A stretch of DNA of 64,000 bases, from NCBI RefSeq assembly GCF_018687475.1, contig NZ_CP061292.1, positions 1,798,001-1,862,000 on the forward strand, given 5' to 3'. The stretch is from Polynucleobacter sp. MWH-UH24A (lineage in GTDB: Bacteria > Pseudomonadota > Gammaproteobacteria > Burkholderiales > Burkholderiaceae). The translations under genes were made by a program, and so were the position numbers. Position 1 is the stretch's first letter, and each line of letters starts with the position of its first letter. Of the stretch, positions 45,419-56,128 are shown one piece after another. The notes under the pieces are model-generated. The model worked only from the letters and a program-made list of their open reading frames with translations. It was not told where the DNA came from and made no database searches.

Positions 45419-45697
45419 ATGAAACGTATTGTATTAATTGTTGCAACCCCTCTTATTTTAAGTGCTTGCGCTTCAACTGAGCTGACTATGTCGCTTGGAA
45501 ATATGCGCCTAATTAACTCAGGCGCCGATCCTCAGCGCGTGATGGATTTTGCAAATAAAGTCTGCAAAGATGACTTTTACATCGGTGCTAGTTTTATTTC
45601 GAAGGCGGGCAAAGATTATCGATTCAAATGCGTCAGAGCCGATGAAAATGAAGCATTAATTCCCATTCCAACTACCAAAATTAATTCCTCCAAGTAA
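45419..45697 (+). CDS. Small predicted lipoprotein
   Basis: A 92-residue protein with a short signal ending in a lipobox LSAC, so probably lipidated and exported. The mature part contains two further cysteines (NKVCKDDF and RFKCVRAD) that could form a disulfide. No family is recognised. Two starts are possible: ATG 45419 (GGGG 6 nt upstream) and ATG 45407 (AGGA 6 nt upstream); both keep the lipobox. Confidence 0.65.
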   Translation: MKRIVLIVATPLILSACASTELTMSLGNMRLINSGADPQRVMDFANKVCKDDFYIGASFISKAGKDYRFKCVRADENEALIPIPTTKINSSK

Positions 45698-45705
45698 AGT
45701 TTTCA

Positions 45706-46209
45706 TTGCAAACTCAATTCTCTTCCCTCGAGCTAAGGCAGGCATTCTCTAGCTTTCCCACAGGAGTCACGGTAATTACTGGGCTTCATTCTGATATGAA
45801 GCCAGTCGGGATTACAGTAAGCTCGTTTAATACCGTATCCCTATCACCGCCACTTATTTTATGGAGTATTGGGAAACAGTCGGATCTAAAAAGCTGCTTT
45901 AGCGTTGGGCAGCGGCAACTGATTCATGTTCTTGAGGCTAGTCAAAAAGATCTGGCTTTGATTTTTGCCAAACAAATCAAGAAAGATATTCTTGATTTAA
46001 ATCACAGTATCAACAGCAGTGGCTTATATCGACTGGCAAACTGTGCCGCCTACTACGAATGTGAAACCGTTGCAGTTCATGAAGGTGGCGACCATCAAAT
46101 TATCGTAGCTCGCGTTTTGGCGATTGAATACGACCCAGAGCTACAGCCATTACTGTTTGCGCATAGTCAATTTACGCAACTTGCATTTGATCCAGCAGGG
46201 AGTCTATGA
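45706..46209 (+). CDS. Flavin reductase-like FMN-binding protein
   Basis: A 167-residue split-barrel flavoprotein with SFPTGVTVITG, GITVSSFNTVSLSPPLIL and a late HQIIVARVLAIE strand, the pattern of flavin reductases that feed FMNH2 to two-component monooxygenases. No oxygenase gene is adjacent. The only usable start is a TTG at 45706. It overlaps the GST gene by 4 bp. Confidence 0.8.
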   Translation: MQTQFSSLELRQAFSSFPTGVTVITGLHSDMKPVGITVSSFNTVSLSPPLILWSIGKQSDLKSCFSVGQRQLIHVLEASQKDLALIFAKQIKKDILDLNHSINSSGLYRLANCAAYYECETVAVHEGGDHQIIVARVLAIEYDPELQPLLFAHSQFTQLAFDPAGSL

Positions 46210-46850
46210 TGATGACGCTTTGGGGCAGAAAATCATCCATTAATGTTCAAAAAGTATTGTGGATACTTGCAGAGTTAGGTCTTCTTGAAGGACGCGATTT
46301 TGAACGAATCGATGCGGGCCTGCAATTCGGGGTTAATAAAACCCCTGAATTTTTAGCGCTTAATCCGAATGGATTAGTACCAACTTTGCGCGATGGAGAG
46401 TTAGTTCTTTGGGAGTCAAATTCCATCCTGCGCTACTTAGCTCATAAGTACGCCGATCGAAATCGCTTTTCGGTAGATACGGTAGCCATGGCAGCCTCCG
46501 ATAAATGGCTCGATTGGCAATTGTCGACCTTGTGGCCAGCACTACGAATTCCGTTCCTAGGCTTAACTCGTGTTCCCGAGGCTGAACGAGACTATTTGGC
46601 AATCCACAAGGCGTTTCAAGAATCCAATAGATTACTCGGAATTTTAGATGCCGTCTTGAGCAAACAATCGTATTGTTCAGGGTCTAATTTTCATTTGGGC
46701 GACATCGCTCTCACGCTATGCGTAAAACGCTGGCACATGCTCAGCGATCAATACCCCGATAAAACTGGCCCGCGTGCTGAGTTACACCATATTGCCCGTT
46801 GGTACGATCAAATTTGTAAATCAACCCAATTGACCAAAGCGGTTGAGTAG
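46206..46850 (+). CDS. Glutathione S-transferase
   Basis: A 214-residue GST with a thioredoxin-like N-terminal domain (TLWGRKSSINVQKVLW, NPNGLVPTL, WESNSILRYLA) and a helical C-terminal domain with GDIALT. The catalytic residue is probably a Ser in GRKSSINVQ. The substrate is unknown. Three consecutive ATG codons make the start ambiguous by up to 6 bp. It ends 3 bp from the convergent RND permease gene. Confidence 0.88.
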   Translation: MMMTLWGRKSSINVQKVLWILAELGLLEGRDFERIDAGLQFGVNKTPEFLALNPNGLVPTLRDGELVLWESNSILRYLAHKYADRNRFSVDTVAMAASDKWLDWQLSTLWPALRIPFLGLTRVPEAERDYLAIHKAFQESNRLLGILDAVLSKQSYCSGSNFHLGDIALTLCVKRWHMLSDQYPDKTGPRAELHHIARWYDQICKSTQLTKAVE

Positions 46851-46853
46851 TAA

Positions 46854-49800
46854 TTAAACCTGCTTAAATTTCTTTTGCTGATGATCGGCGCCAATGTAAA
46901 GATACATCGCCGGCACCACGAATAAAGTAAATAGAGTGCCAATTGCAAGGCCAGTAAAAATAACGATCCCCATCGATTGGCGTCCAGCAGCCCCGGCTCC
47001 TGATGCAATCACAAGTGGAATAACGCCTAATACCATCGCAGCGGTCGTCATCAAAATTGGACGCAAACGAACACTGCTTGCCTCAATAATTGCCTCAAGC
47101 TTGGATCGTCCTGCCTCTTGAAGTTCGTTAGCAAACTCCACCATCAGGATTCCGTGTTTACTAATTAATCCCATTAAGGTTACCAATCCCACTTGGGTAT
47201 AGACGTTTAAGGTGGTAAATCCAAGGTTGATAAAGATTAATGCCCCAAATAATGCCAATGGCACAGAGACCAAAATAACCAAGGGATCACGGAAACTCTC
47301 AAACTGAGCGGCAAGAACTAAAAACACAATCAATACAGCAAACATCATGGTTACTAAAAATCCCCCAGACTCAGCCTTAAACTGACGCGATGGGCCTGCA
47401 TAATCAATCGAATAGCCTGATGGTGCAGCTTCTTTAATGGCTGTCTCCAGAAAATCCAAGACCTCTTCTTGCGATACAAACGGAGTGCTAACACCACTAA
47501 TCGTGGCTGAATTTAACTGCTGAAAGCGATTAATGGATTGGGGTACGACTCGACTTTGTATAGTTGCAATCGTTCTTACCTGAATCATGGCACCGGTTGG
47601 CGTTTTAATGTAGTAGTCCAAAATCTGATCCGGATTTAAACGATCTGCTTGCTTCACCTGAGGAATGACTCGATACGAGCGACCTGCGACTGAGAAATAA
47701 TTAACAAAGCCGCCTCCCAAGGCAGCGGATAAGGCATTACCAACATCGCGCTGAGTCATTCCCAAAGCAGCTACTTTCTCACGATCAATTTGCAACACGT
47801 CTTGTGGCTTATCAATCTTTAAATCTGAATCAACAAAGAAAAACATGCCGCTTTGCCTTGCTTTATCAAGGACTGCTTGCGATACCTCATTTAGATTGGC
47901 ATAAGGCTCTGTCGTATTAATGACTACTTGGACTGGAAAGCCTTGGGCGCCTGGCAAGGCTGGGAATTGAAATGCAGCAATCCGTGTTCCTGCAATGCTA
48001 TTCCATTTATTTTGCAGATCCTCCTGGAATTTGCTGGCACTACGACTGCGCTCATCCCAATCTTTCATAATCACACCACCAAAGCTTGAATTTGGACTGG
48101 TGATCTGAAACATTTGCTTATATTCAGGCTCTTTACTAGCAATCTGAAAAACCTGATCAGCATACCCTTGCATTTGATTCACTGTCGAATTCGGCGGACC
48201 AACGGCCGAAACCAGAACGATGCCCTGATCTTCTGTAGGCGCAAGTTCTGAACGTGCAGTTGCATAAAGGTACACAACGCCAATGAACAATAAAATTCCC
48301 ATCACGATGATGACCTGCCAGGTTGATAGTAGGTCTCGTAATGTGTTTTGGTATGAATGTCGAACGCCTTCAAATACTCGATCAATCTTTTGCACAAACG
48401 AAGACATCTCCTCCTCTTGCGAAAAGAGTCGTGAGCACATCATTGGTGATAGTGTTAAGGCAACTACCCCCGAAACGGCTACAGCACCTGCTAGGGTAAA
48501 TGCAAACTCAGTGAATAAGGCGCCCGTTAATCCGCCTTGAAAACCAATTGGAATGTAAACCGCAATCAGTACAATCGTCATTGCCAAAATGGGATTACCG
48601 AGCTCACGTGCTGCGATCAACGATGCCTCTAGCGGTGACTTCCCCTCTTTCATATGGCGATCGACGTTTTCAACCACAATGATGGCATCATCCACGACCA
48701 AACCAATTGCCAATACCAAGGCCAGTAGAGTTAATAGATTGATGGAATAGCCAAGGACTTGCATCATGAAAAATGTGCCAATTAATGACAATGGCATTGC
48801 CAGCACTGGGACCGCAACTGCACGATAACTACCTAAAAAGAGATAGATAACAACCGTCACAATAATTAAAGCTTCTAGAAGTGTTTGGACGACTTCTTGA
48901 ATGGAGGTATTAATGAAATCGGTTGAGTCATACACAATCTTGGCATTTAAGCCAGTTGGCAATTGCTTCTGAATATCAGGAAATGCATCACGAACTCGTT
49001 TAGCTACATCCAACAAGTTTGCATCGGGCGCAACTTTAATACCAATAAATACCGACTGTTTGCCATTAAACGCGACATTGTTGTTGTAATCCTCAGATCC
49101 CAGAGTAACCGTTGCAACTTGGTCTAGATACACAATGTCTGCGCCATTGCGTTTAATGATTAATTTACGAAATTCATCTAAGGAGTGAAGGTCGGTATTG
49201 GCAACTAAATCGACCGAAACCATTTGACCCTTCGTGCTTCCTACAGGGGCTAAATAATTATTTGCTGCCATGGCTGCGTATACATCATCTGGTGCAACAC
49301 CAAGTCCCGCCATTCGGTCACGATCAAGCCACGCACGTAAGGCAAATTTACGACCACCTAAGATTTCGGCATTTTGCACGCCATTAATTGAATCCAACTT
49401 AGGCTTGACGACGCGTAATAGATAGTCCGTAATACTATTATTGGCAATATCGTCACTGTAAAAACCCATATACATTGCCGCAGTGGTTTGGCCGACCTGT
49501 ACGGTCAGAATGGGTTGTTGCGCCTGGGGTGGCAATTGGTTCCGCACGGAACTAATTTGCGTATTAATTTGAGTTAGCGCCTGGTTCGCATCGTAGTTGA
49601 GGCGCAGGGTGGCAGTTATTGTTGAAATACCGCTAATGCTAATTGAAGATAAGTAATCAATGCCTTGGGCTTGAGCAATGGCCCCCTCCAAAGGCTGAGT
49701 GATAAATCCAGCAATCGTCTCGGGATCCGCCCCAAAATAGGTGGTGGTAATCGTTACCACGGCATTTTGAGTTTGTGGATATTGATTGACAGGCAATGAC

Positions 49801-49910
49801 CCAACTGCTTTCAAGCCCAGTAACAAAATAAGCAAGCTCACCACGATTGCAAGTACTGGGCGACGAATAAACAAATCCGTCCATTGATGGCGCTGAAAAT
49901 CTTGACTCAT
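46854..49910 (-). CDS. RND multidrug efflux permease (HAE1 type)
   Basis: A 1018-residue inner-membrane proton-drug antiporter with twelve predicted helices and two large periplasmic loops. RRPVLAIVVSLLILLLG opens TM1, the paired aspartates are in GLVVDDAIIVVENV of TM4, and TPFVSQEEV and GFTTLNVYTQVGLV mark later parts. It is nearest to MexF/OqxB/MdtB-like pumps by feel; the substrate cannot be told. It overlaps the adaptor gene by 4 bp. Confidence 0.94.
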   Translation of the reverse strand: MSQDFQRHQWTDLFIRRPVLAIVVSLLILLLGLKAVGSLPVNQYPQTQNAVVTITTTYFGADPETIAGFITQPLEGAIAQAQGIDYLSSISISGISTITATLRLNYDANQALTQINTQISSVRNQLPPQAQQPILTVQVGQTTAAMYMGFYSDDIANNSITDYLLRVVKPKLDSINGVQNAEILGGRKFALRAWLDRDRMAGLGVAPDDVYAAMAANNYLAPVGSTKGQMVSVDLVANTDLHSLDEFRKLIIKRNGADIVYLDQVATVTLGSEDYNNNVAFNGKQSVFIGIKVAPDANLLDVAKRVRDAFPDIQKQLPTGLNAKIVYDSTDFINTSIQEVVQTLLEALIIVTVVIYLFLGSYRAVAVPVLAMPLSLIGTFFMMQVLGYSINLLTLLALVLAIGLVVDDAIIVVENVDRHMKEGKSPLEASLIAARELGNPILAMTIVLIAVYIPIGFQGGLTGALFTEFAFTLAGAVAVSGVVALTLSPMMCSRLFSQEEEMSSFVQKIDRVFEGVRHSYQNTLRDLLSTWQVIIVMGILLFIGVVYLYATARSELAPTEDQGIVLVSAVGPPNSTVNQMQGYADQVFQIASKEPEYKQMFQITSPNSSFGGVIMKDWDERSRSASKFQEDLQNKWNSIAGTRIAAFQFPALPGAQGFPVQVVINTTEPYANLNEVSQAVLDKARQSGMFFFVDSDLKIDKPQDVLQIDREKVAALGMTQRDVGNALSAALGGGFVNYFSVAGRSYRVIPQVKQADRLNPDQILDYYIKTPTGAMIQVRTIATIQSRVVPQSINRFQQLNSATISGVSTPFVSQEEVLDFLETAIKEAAPSGYSIDYAGPSRQFKAESGGFLVTMMFAVLIVFLVLAAQFESFRDPLVILVSVPLALFGALIFINLGFTTLNVYTQVGLVTLMGLISKHGILMVEFANELQEAGRSKLEAIIEASSVRLRPILMTTAAMVLGVIPLVIASGAGAAGRQSMGIVIFTGLAIGTLFTLFVVPAMYLYIGADHQQKKFKQV

Positions 49911-51205
49911 TGCTCTTGTGGTTTTGGATCTGGTGAATTAGATGGCAAGACGCTGTTATTAACAATTAACGGTGTGCCATTCTTTAATTTCAACTGTCCG
50001 CTGGTGACAACAGTCATACCAGGCTCCAAACCTTTAAGAATCGCAACCTGATCACCTCGAGTTGCTCCCGTGGTTACAAATACCTGCTGGGCCTCTAGAA
50101 TTGGAACCTTTTTCTTATCTAGGCGATTGGTTTTCTTGGCAATAAATACGGTACTGCCATATGGGTTGTAAGTAACGGCGGTTTGGGGCAAAGTCAATAA
50201 TTCAACCTTATCGCCTAAATTAATATTGACGTTTGCAAACATACCAGGCAACAGCTTTTTATCTGGGTTACTAATTTGGGCTTCAATTTGAATATTGCGT
50301 GTATTGAGCTCCACCTTAGGACTAACAGCCGTAATCTTTCCCAGAAATGCCACTTCTTTAAACGCATCGGTCTGTAATTCAATCGTTTGGCCAACTGCGA
50401 TGATTCCAGCTGAGCTTTGGGGTAGAGTGAAATCCACAAAAATAGGGTCAATAGTTTGAAGCGTTAGCAGCTTATCGCCTGGATTAATGTATTGACCAGG
50501 ATTAATGGTAACAATTCCAACTCGCCCACTAAATGGGGCTTTAAGATTCTTTTTGGCGATCAAAGCAATTTGCTGATCCACTTGCGCTTGTTTGGCCTTC
50601 ATGTCGGCAGTACTGGTGTCGTACACGTTCTTACTAATCGCCTGAATAGCTAATTGCGCCTTGTCTCGCTCATTAATGACCTTGGCTAAATCGGCCATCG
50701 CTTTTAAAGAATTCAATTGAGCAAGGTCTGCGGAGTCATTGAGCTTAATCAGTAATGAGCCCTCTTTAACATCCATACCAGATTTAATGGGGACCTCCAC
50801 CACTAGTCCACCAACTTCGGTGCTTAAATCAACCCCTCGGAATGCACGAACGTTACCAACACTGTTCATACGAGGCTGCCATTCTTGCTTTTCAATCACT
50901 ATGGTCGTCACCGAAGCGGGGGGAATACCCATACCAGCCATAAACTGGTTAAACATAAATGTTTTTAATTGGTTAAACGCAAAGATTAAGCCTAGTAAGA
51001 TAAATACCCCGAATAGCATCACAACCATACGACGCTTTAAGGGGGGCATTTGCATGAGAGCAGCATATGCTTTGGTCTTTTTAAAACGCTCACGTGGTCG
51101 TAAACGTGCCCCAATCCATGCAAATTTAGCCCAAATTAGCTTGAGCGTTTTTTCTGTAAAAAGCGTGTTTTTTATCCAAGCAACGAATTGATGAAATTGA
51201 TTCAT
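49907..51205 (-). CDS. RND efflux periplasmic adaptor
   Basis: A 432-residue membrane-fusion protein. Lipoyl halves (GVDLSTEVGGLVVEVPIKSG and KAPFSGRVGIVTINPGQYI) flank a helical hairpin, followed by beta-barrel and membrane-proximal parts. It lacks a normal signal peptide: a basic cytoplasmic head of about 58 residues precedes the only membrane helix (about 60-78), which is an unusually long N-terminus for the family. It is between the outer-membrane factor (11 bp) and the permease (4-bp overlap). Confidence 0.92.
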   Translation of the reverse strand: MNQFHQFVAWIKNTLFTEKTLKLIWAKFAWIGARLRPRERFKKTKAYAALMQMPPLKRRMVVMLFGVFILLGLIFAFNQLKTFMFNQFMAGMGIPPASVTTIVIEKQEWQPRMNSVGNVRAFRGVDLSTEVGGLVVEVPIKSGMDVKEGSLLIKLNDSADLAQLNSLKAMADLAKVINERDKAQLAIQAISKNVYDTSTADMKAKQAQVDQQIALIAKKNLKAPFSGRVGIVTINPGQYINPGDKLLTLQTIDPIFVDFTLPQSSAGIIAVGQTIELQTDAFKEVAFLGKITAVSPKVELNTRNIQIEAQISNPDKKLLPGMFANVNINLGDKVELLTLPQTAVTYNPYGSTVFIAKKTNRLDKKKVPILEAQQVFVTTGATRGDQVAILKGLEPGMTVVTSGQLKLKNGTPLIVNNSVLPSNSPDPKPQEQ

Positions 51206-51216
51206 GAGCCGATCTC

Positions 51217-52785
51217 TTAATTACTTTGTTTAGGTGCGCCCACTTGCTCACCGGCCTGCGCCTGAAAAGCTGGACCGCTGCGATTCCACCATCCGCCACC
51301 AAGCGCAGCAAATAATGCGGCGGTATTAGCAAAACGACTTGCTTGAACATCAATCAAACGAAATTTAGTTTGCTGATATTGACGCTGAGCAATTAATACA
51401 GCTAGGTAACTTCCAGTACCCAGCTTATATTGTTCCTCTAATAAATTGAGGTACTCCAAGGCATTACTTTCGGCTTCTGAGGCGGCTCTAAGAGCCAAGG
51501 CATCACTTTCAAGCGCTTGTAAGGCATTTGCTACTTCTTGAAATGCATTGAGGACAGTGGCTTGATATTGATACACTGCGGCTTCATAAGTGGCAAGCGC
51601 GCTGCGTCGCTGTGCAAGCAACGCTCCACCTTGGAATAAAGGTTGAAATACTCCGCCAGCCACAGACCAAATGGCAGCATTAGGTCCAAATAAGGCCCCA
51701 GTCGTTAAGGCTTGCGATCCCATCGCACCACTCAAAGTAATTTGCGGCAAAAGATTAGCGGTTGCCACACCCACAAGTGCATTGGTCGACTTGATGTACG
51801 CCTCCGCTGCACGAATATCTGGGCGCTGACGAACGAGCTCTGATGGAATCGAAAGCGGAATGCGTTCTGGTAAATTGAGTTTGGCTAAATCAAACTTTGC
51901 TAGCTGTGCATTACCAGGAAAATCCCCCACATAGACTGCTAGTTGATTACGAATAAATGAAAGATTTTTATCAATATTTAATAAATCAATTTGAGAGCTA
52001 GCCGCAAGCGAAACCTGAGACGTTAAATCAACTCGAGATACCGTACCAATTTCCAATTGCTTGCGAATAATATCGGCAAGATTTTTCTGGGCCTCATAGA
52101 TCTCCAAATTGGATTGGTATTGAGCACGAAGCGCTGCCTCTCGAATTGCGGTTGTAACAATATTTGCTGTCAAGCTTAGGTAGGCGCTCTCAAGTTGAAA
52201 TCCAGAAATTTCTGCTTGGGCCTGAGCACTCTGAACTGCACGTCGAGCACCACCAAACACATCCAAGTTGTAATTCACGGAAACCGATGTGTTGTAAAGA
52301 TTGAAGATATTTGGGTTTCCTGAACTTAATCCAAAGCTCGAAGGCGTAATTTGTTGTCGCGTTGCTGAGGCTCCCAAGCCAATACTTGGAAATAAAAGGG
52401 ATCCAAACGCAGCATTTGCATTTTCTTGAGCTGCGCGCAAGGTCGCATCAGCCGAGGCTAAAGTTGGGTTCCGTTTTAGAGCCTGCTTAATGAGTGCATC
52501 TAATTCGGGGGAGCGATACAAGGACCACCATTCTGCAGGAATGTCAGCAGCGGGATCGAATATCTGTTTGGTTCCCCCGATACTCGGGGCTGTTGCCAAT
52601 TCTGAAGAAACTGGCTTTTCGGTATAGACACCAACTTTTGGTGCATCAGGTTTTTTAAAATCTGGCCCTACAGCGCAGGCCGTTAAACCAAGGCAAACCA
52701 AAAGACTAAAGCCGTACTTGAGTGGATTTAGTGAAATGGAATGATGGAGGGAAGATTGAGAATCAAAATGGCTCTTCACATCCAT
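51217..52785 (-). CDS. Efflux outer-membrane lipoprotein (NodT/OprM type)
   Basis: A 522-residue TolC-like outer-membrane channel protein. The lipobox LTAC with AVGPDFKKPDAP following is typical of OprM/NodT factors. Repeats of the coiled-coil barrel include SLTANIVTTAIREA and RPDIRAAEAYIKSTNALVGVA. A head of about 25 residues precedes the hydrophobic signal, so the true start may be downstream. First gene of the outer-membrane factor-adaptor-permease operon; no local TetR/MarR-type regulator is present. Confidence 0.92.
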   Translation of the reverse strand: MDVKSHFDSQSSLHHSISLNPLKYGFSLLVCLGLTACAVGPDFKKPDAPKVGVYTEKPVSSELATAPSIGGTKQIFDPAADIPAEWWSLYRSPELDALIKQALKRNPTLASADATLRAAQENANAAFGSLLFPSIGLGASATRQQITPSSFGLSSGNPNIFNLYNTSVSVNYNLDVFGGARRAVQSAQAQAEISGFQLESAYLSLTANIVTTAIREAALRAQYQSNLEIYEAQKNLADIIRKQLEIGTVSRVDLTSQVSLAASSQIDLLNIDKNLSFIRNQLAVYVGDFPGNAQLAKFDLAKLNLPERIPLSIPSELVRQRPDIRAAEAYIKSTNALVGVATANLLPQITLSGAMGSQALTTGALFGPNAAIWSVAGGVFQPLFQGGALLAQRRSALATYEAAVYQYQATVLNAFQEVANALQALESDALALRAASEAESNALEYLNLLEEQYKLGTGSYLAVLIAQRQYQQTKFRLIDVQASRFANTAALFAALGGGWWNRSGPAFQAQAGEQVGAPKQSN

Positions 52786-52818
52786 TATTTGACCACAATG
52801 AGGCTACTTTTGGATGAA

Positions 52819-54651
52819 TTACTCGACCGTAACACTTTTAGCTAAATTACGTGGTTTATCAACATCCGTACCAAGGGCTACTGCGGTGTGATAAGCCAAG
52901 AGTTGTAGTGGAATCACGTGTAAAAGAGGTGACAGATTTCCGTAATGCTCTGGTAGCCTGATCACCTGAATACCGTCTTCATTTTTAATTTCTGTACCCT
53001 GATCAGCAAAGACATAAAGACGCCCGCCGCGTGCCTTGACCTCTTGCATATTTGATTTCAACTTTTCAAGCAGCACATCATTGGGAGCTACGGTAACAAC
53101 CGGCATGGCCTCGGTTACCAAGGCAAGCGGTCCATGCTTTAACTCGCCTGCTGGATAGGCTTCTGCATGAATATAAGAGATCTCTTTTAACTTCAAGGCC
53201 CCCTCGAGAGCGATCGGAAAATGTAAGCCGCGCCCCAAGAAAAGTGCGTTTTGACAGTTCGCAAAGGATCGACTCCAAGCAATAATTTGTGGCTCTAATG
53301 CCAATACGGCATGGATTGCTTGCGGCAAATGGCGCAAATCTTCAAGAACTTTTTTCTCAGCAGGTAGTGATAAGTGTTTTGAGCGTTTTGCAATCGTATT
53401 AGCCAATAAGTACAAAGCAACCAATTGAGTGGTAAACGCTTTGGTAGACGCTACTCCAACTTCAGTGCCGGCGTGTGTCAAAAAGTGCCATTTAGTTTCT
53501 CGTACCATGGCACTCGAAGCCACATTGCAAATCGATAAGCTTAAGGGGTGACCGAGCTGTTTAGCATGGCGCAAGGCTGCCAGAGTATCAGCCGTTTCTC
53601 CCGATTGAGAGACAACAACAATTAAAGATCGAGGGTTTGGAATCGATTGTCGATACCGATATTCGCTAGCAATTTCAACCTGGGTTGGAATCTTTGCAAT
53701 GTCTTCAAACCAATACTTGGCTACACATGCAGAGTAGTAACTTGTTCCGCAAGCAAGGATCAATACCTGATCAAACTCCTGCCACTCCACAGAATCTGCA
53801 GCAAATAATGCGGGACTAAGTTCGTCAATGTTTGCAATCGTGTCTGAGACCGCACGCGCTTGCTCGAATATCTCTTTTTGCATGAAATGTTGATAGGGCC
53901 CTAACTCCACTGCTTGGGCCTGAACAGGCATCGGCTTAACTTCTCGCTCAATGGCCTGACCGACCGGGTCCCAAACCGTAAAGCCATTGACAGTTAATGT
54001 GACAAGATCGCCTTCCTCAAGATAAACCATTGTTTTGGCTTTACCAGCTAAAGCAAGTGCATCTGAGGATAAGTAATGACCATCATCGCCGATTGCAATA
54101 ATAAGTGGCGAACCCGCTCGTGCTCCCACCATGAGATGGGGCTCTGCTTGAGCAATGACAGCAATCGCATAAGCACCTTTTAGTTGCTTGGTGGCTTGTG
54201 TCACAGCAATTTTTAGATCTGGCTTATCGAGCTTAATGAACTCCTGATGAACTAAATGGGCAATGACCTCGGTATCGGTCTCCGACTCAAACACATATCC
54301 GGAAATTTTTAACTGATTACGTAATGCCTCATAGTTTTCAATAATGCCGTTATGAACAACAGCAATTTGGCCATTGGAAATGTGTGGGTGAGCATTATGC
54401 GTATCTGGCCTGCCATGCGTCGCCCAACGCGTATGTGCAATCCCGACCTGTCCGCAAAAGTCTTGCGCCTGCTTCGCTAAATCAGCTACACGATCAGTGG
54501 TTCGAGCGCGCCTAATGGGATGAGATCCTTGCTGACTATCAATGACAGCAAAGCCACAGGAGTCATAACCCCGATACTCCAAGCGTCGTAATCCTTCAAT
54601 TAAGGTATCGACGATATTCGTTTTGGCAACTGCTCCAACGATTCCACACAT
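52819..54651 (-). CDS. glmS: Glutamine-fructose-6-phosphate aminotransferase
   Basis: A 610-residue enzyme that makes glucosamine-6-phosphate, the entry to cell-wall and LPS amino sugars. The N-terminal nucleophile Cys2 (MCGIVGAV) starts the glutaminase domain; two SIS sugar-isomerase domains follow ([36 protein letters not shown]), ending [13 protein letters not shown] as required for the active site. It follows glmU by 9 bp. No glmS ribozyme or GlmZ-type site is seen. Confidence 0.97.
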   Translation of the reverse strand: MCGIVGAVAKTNIVDTLIEGLRRLEYRGYDSCGFAVIDSQQGSHPIRRARTTDRVADLAKQAQDFCGQVGIAHTRWATHGRPDTHNAHPHISNGQIAVVHNGIIENYEALRNQLKISGYVFESETDTEVIAHLVHQEFIKLDKPDLKIAVTQATKQLKGAYAIAVIAQAEPHLMVGARAGSPLIIAIGDDGHYLSSDALALAGKAKTMVYLEEGDLVTLTVNGFTVWDPVGQAIEREVKPMPVQAQAVELGPYQHFMQKEIFEQARAVSDTIANIDELSPALFAADSVEWQEFDQVLILACGTSYYSACVAKYWFEDIAKIPTQVEIASEYRYRQSIPNPRSLIVVVSQSGETADTLAALRHAKQLGHPLSLSICNVASSAMVRETKWHFLTHAGTEVGVASTKAFTTQLVALYLLANTIAKRSKHLSLPAEKKVLEDLRHLPQAIHAVLALEPQIIAWSRSFANCQNALFLGRGLHFPIALEGALKLKEISYIHAEAYPAGELKHGPLALVTEAMPVVTVAPNDVLLEKLKSNMQEVKARGGRLYVFADQGTEIKNEDGIQVIRLPEHYGNLSPLLHVIPLQLLAYHTAVALGTDVDKPRNLAKSVTVE

Positions 54652-54660
54652 AAAAGGGAT

Positions 54661-56076
54661 TTACTTTCGAGAGGTCTTTTTTGTCTTTGGCGATCCGCTT
54701 TTTGCTTTTGTGGGTCGCTGCCAATCAATGGAAATTTGTTTTGCTCTCGATACGGTTAATTTGCCTGATGGCGCATCTTTGGTCAGCGTCGTTCCTGCCC
54801 CTAGCGTTGCACCTTTACCTACTTTTACGGGAGCAACTAACTGCGTATCCGATCCTATAAACACATCATCTTCAATTATGGTTTGATGCTTATTAACGCC
54901 ATCATAATTACAAGTAATTGTTCCCGCGCCGATATTGACTCGTGATCCGACAATTGAATCTCCCACATACGCGAGATGATTGGCTTTGGTCTGTGCAGCA
55001 ATTCGGCTATTCTTTACTTCCACAAAATTTCCAATGTGAACTTCGCTTCCTAATTCAGCACCCGGTCGGATCCGCGCATAAGGACCAATGCGATTGGCTG
55101 GGCCGATCTTAGCCCCATCTATATGGCTAAATGCTTCGATCGCTGCACCCTCTCCAATCTGTGTATCTTTAATGACACAATAGGGTCCGATGCGAACCTT
55201 ATCGGCCAAAGTCACGACTCCTTCAAAAATGCATCCAACGTCAATCCAAACATCTTTTCCACAATTGAGCTCACCACGTACATCAATTCGATGAGGATCA
55301 AAAAGTGTGACGCCATTCTCTAAAAGCGCATGCGCAATCTGATGCTGTAGAACACGCTCTAACTGCGCCAATTGCGAACGACTGTTAACCCCTAGAATTT
55401 CATAATCATGAGCCGCTTGAGCAGAGCGTACGGGAACCCCCGCTTTAACAGCCATTGCTATCACATCCGTTAAATAGTATTCGCCTTGGGCATTTTTAGT
55501 TTTGATGCCTTTTAGCCATTTGCCTAACTCTTCGGTAGGCAAAACCATGATGCCGGTATTAATTTCTTGAATCGAGCGAATGGCCAGATTGGCATCTTTT
55601 TCCTCAACAATTGCATCAATATTGCCATCGATATCGCGAACGATTCGTCCATACCCATGCGGATTTTGCATACGATGGGTCAGTAAGCCAACGGCCCCAT
55701 CACTCAAGCGTACAAGCTTTTTCAAAGTTTCTTTAGAACACAGCGGTACATCGCCATACAAAACAAGTGTGGGTAATAAACGATTTAGCTTTGGTAAAGC
55801 CTGTAAGAGCGCGTGACCTGTACCTTTTTGCTCTTTTTGTAAGACCGTTTTTACATTTCTAAAGCGCACTTCTAAGCTGGCCAAATGAACTAAAAATGAT
55901 TGAACCTGCTCCGCCCCATGTCCAATGACAACAATCGGCTCGGCCTTGGGCGCAAGTGCTAATGCTGTTTCAAGCACATGCTGAAGTAACGGCTTTCCCG
56001 CTAAGGGCTGCAAGACCTTTGGTAAGGCCGATTTCATGCGCTTGCCTTGCCCAGCAGCCAAGATGACGATATTCAT
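54661..56076 (-). CDS. glmU: Bifunctional GlmU (UDP-GlcNAc synthesis)
   Basis: A 471-residue two-domain enzyme. The N-terminal uridyltransferase has [16 protein letters not shown] and VLYGDVPL; the C-terminal left-handed beta-helix acetyltransferase has hexapeptide repeats and [15 protein letters not shown]. It turns glucosamine-1-phosphate into UDP-GlcNAc. The tail is a Lys/Ser-rich extension. ATG 56076 is chosen over 56103: the family starts there and TATAAT is 7 nt upstream. It precedes glmS. Confidence 0.96.
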   Translation of the reverse strand: MNIVILAAGQGKRMKSALPKVLQPLAGKPLLQHVLETALALAPKAEPIVVIGHGAEQVQSFLVHLASLEVRFRNVKTVLQKEQKGTGHALLQALPKLNRLLPTLVLYGDVPLCSKETLKKLVRLSDGAVGLLTHRMQNPHGYGRIVRDIDGNIDAIVEEKDANLAIRSIQEINTGIMVLPTEELGKWLKGIKTKNAQGEYYLTDVIAMAVKAGVPVRSAQAAHDYEILGVNSRSQLAQLERVLQHQIAHALLENGVTLFDPHRIDVRGELNCGKDVWIDVGCIFEGVVTLADKVRIGPYCVIKDTQIGEGAAIEAFSHIDGAKIGPANRIGPYARIRPGAELGSEVHIGNFVEVKNSRIAAQTKANHLAYVGDSIVGSRVNIGAGTITCNYDGVNKHQTIIEDDVFIGSDTQLVAPVKVGKGATLGAGTTLTKDAPSGKLTVSRAKQISIDWQRPTKAKSGSPKTKKTSRK

Positions 56077-56083
56077 ATGACTA

Positions 56084-56089
56084 ATTATA
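56084..56089 (-). promoter_or_regulatory. TATAAT -10 element 7 nt before glmU
   Basis: A consensus TATAAT on the minus strand, seven bases (TAGTCAT), then the glmU ATG. It fits the leaderless pattern; no ribosome-binding site is visible. Confidence 0.5.
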
Positions 56090-56128
56090 GAGCTTAGAAC
56101 CATCTAGATTTATTTGAATAGGAACTAA

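Noticed and set aside
52819..52850. glmS ribozyme or small-RNA control of glmS
   Set aside because: glmS starts 9 bp after the glmU stop, leaving no leader for a ribozyme.
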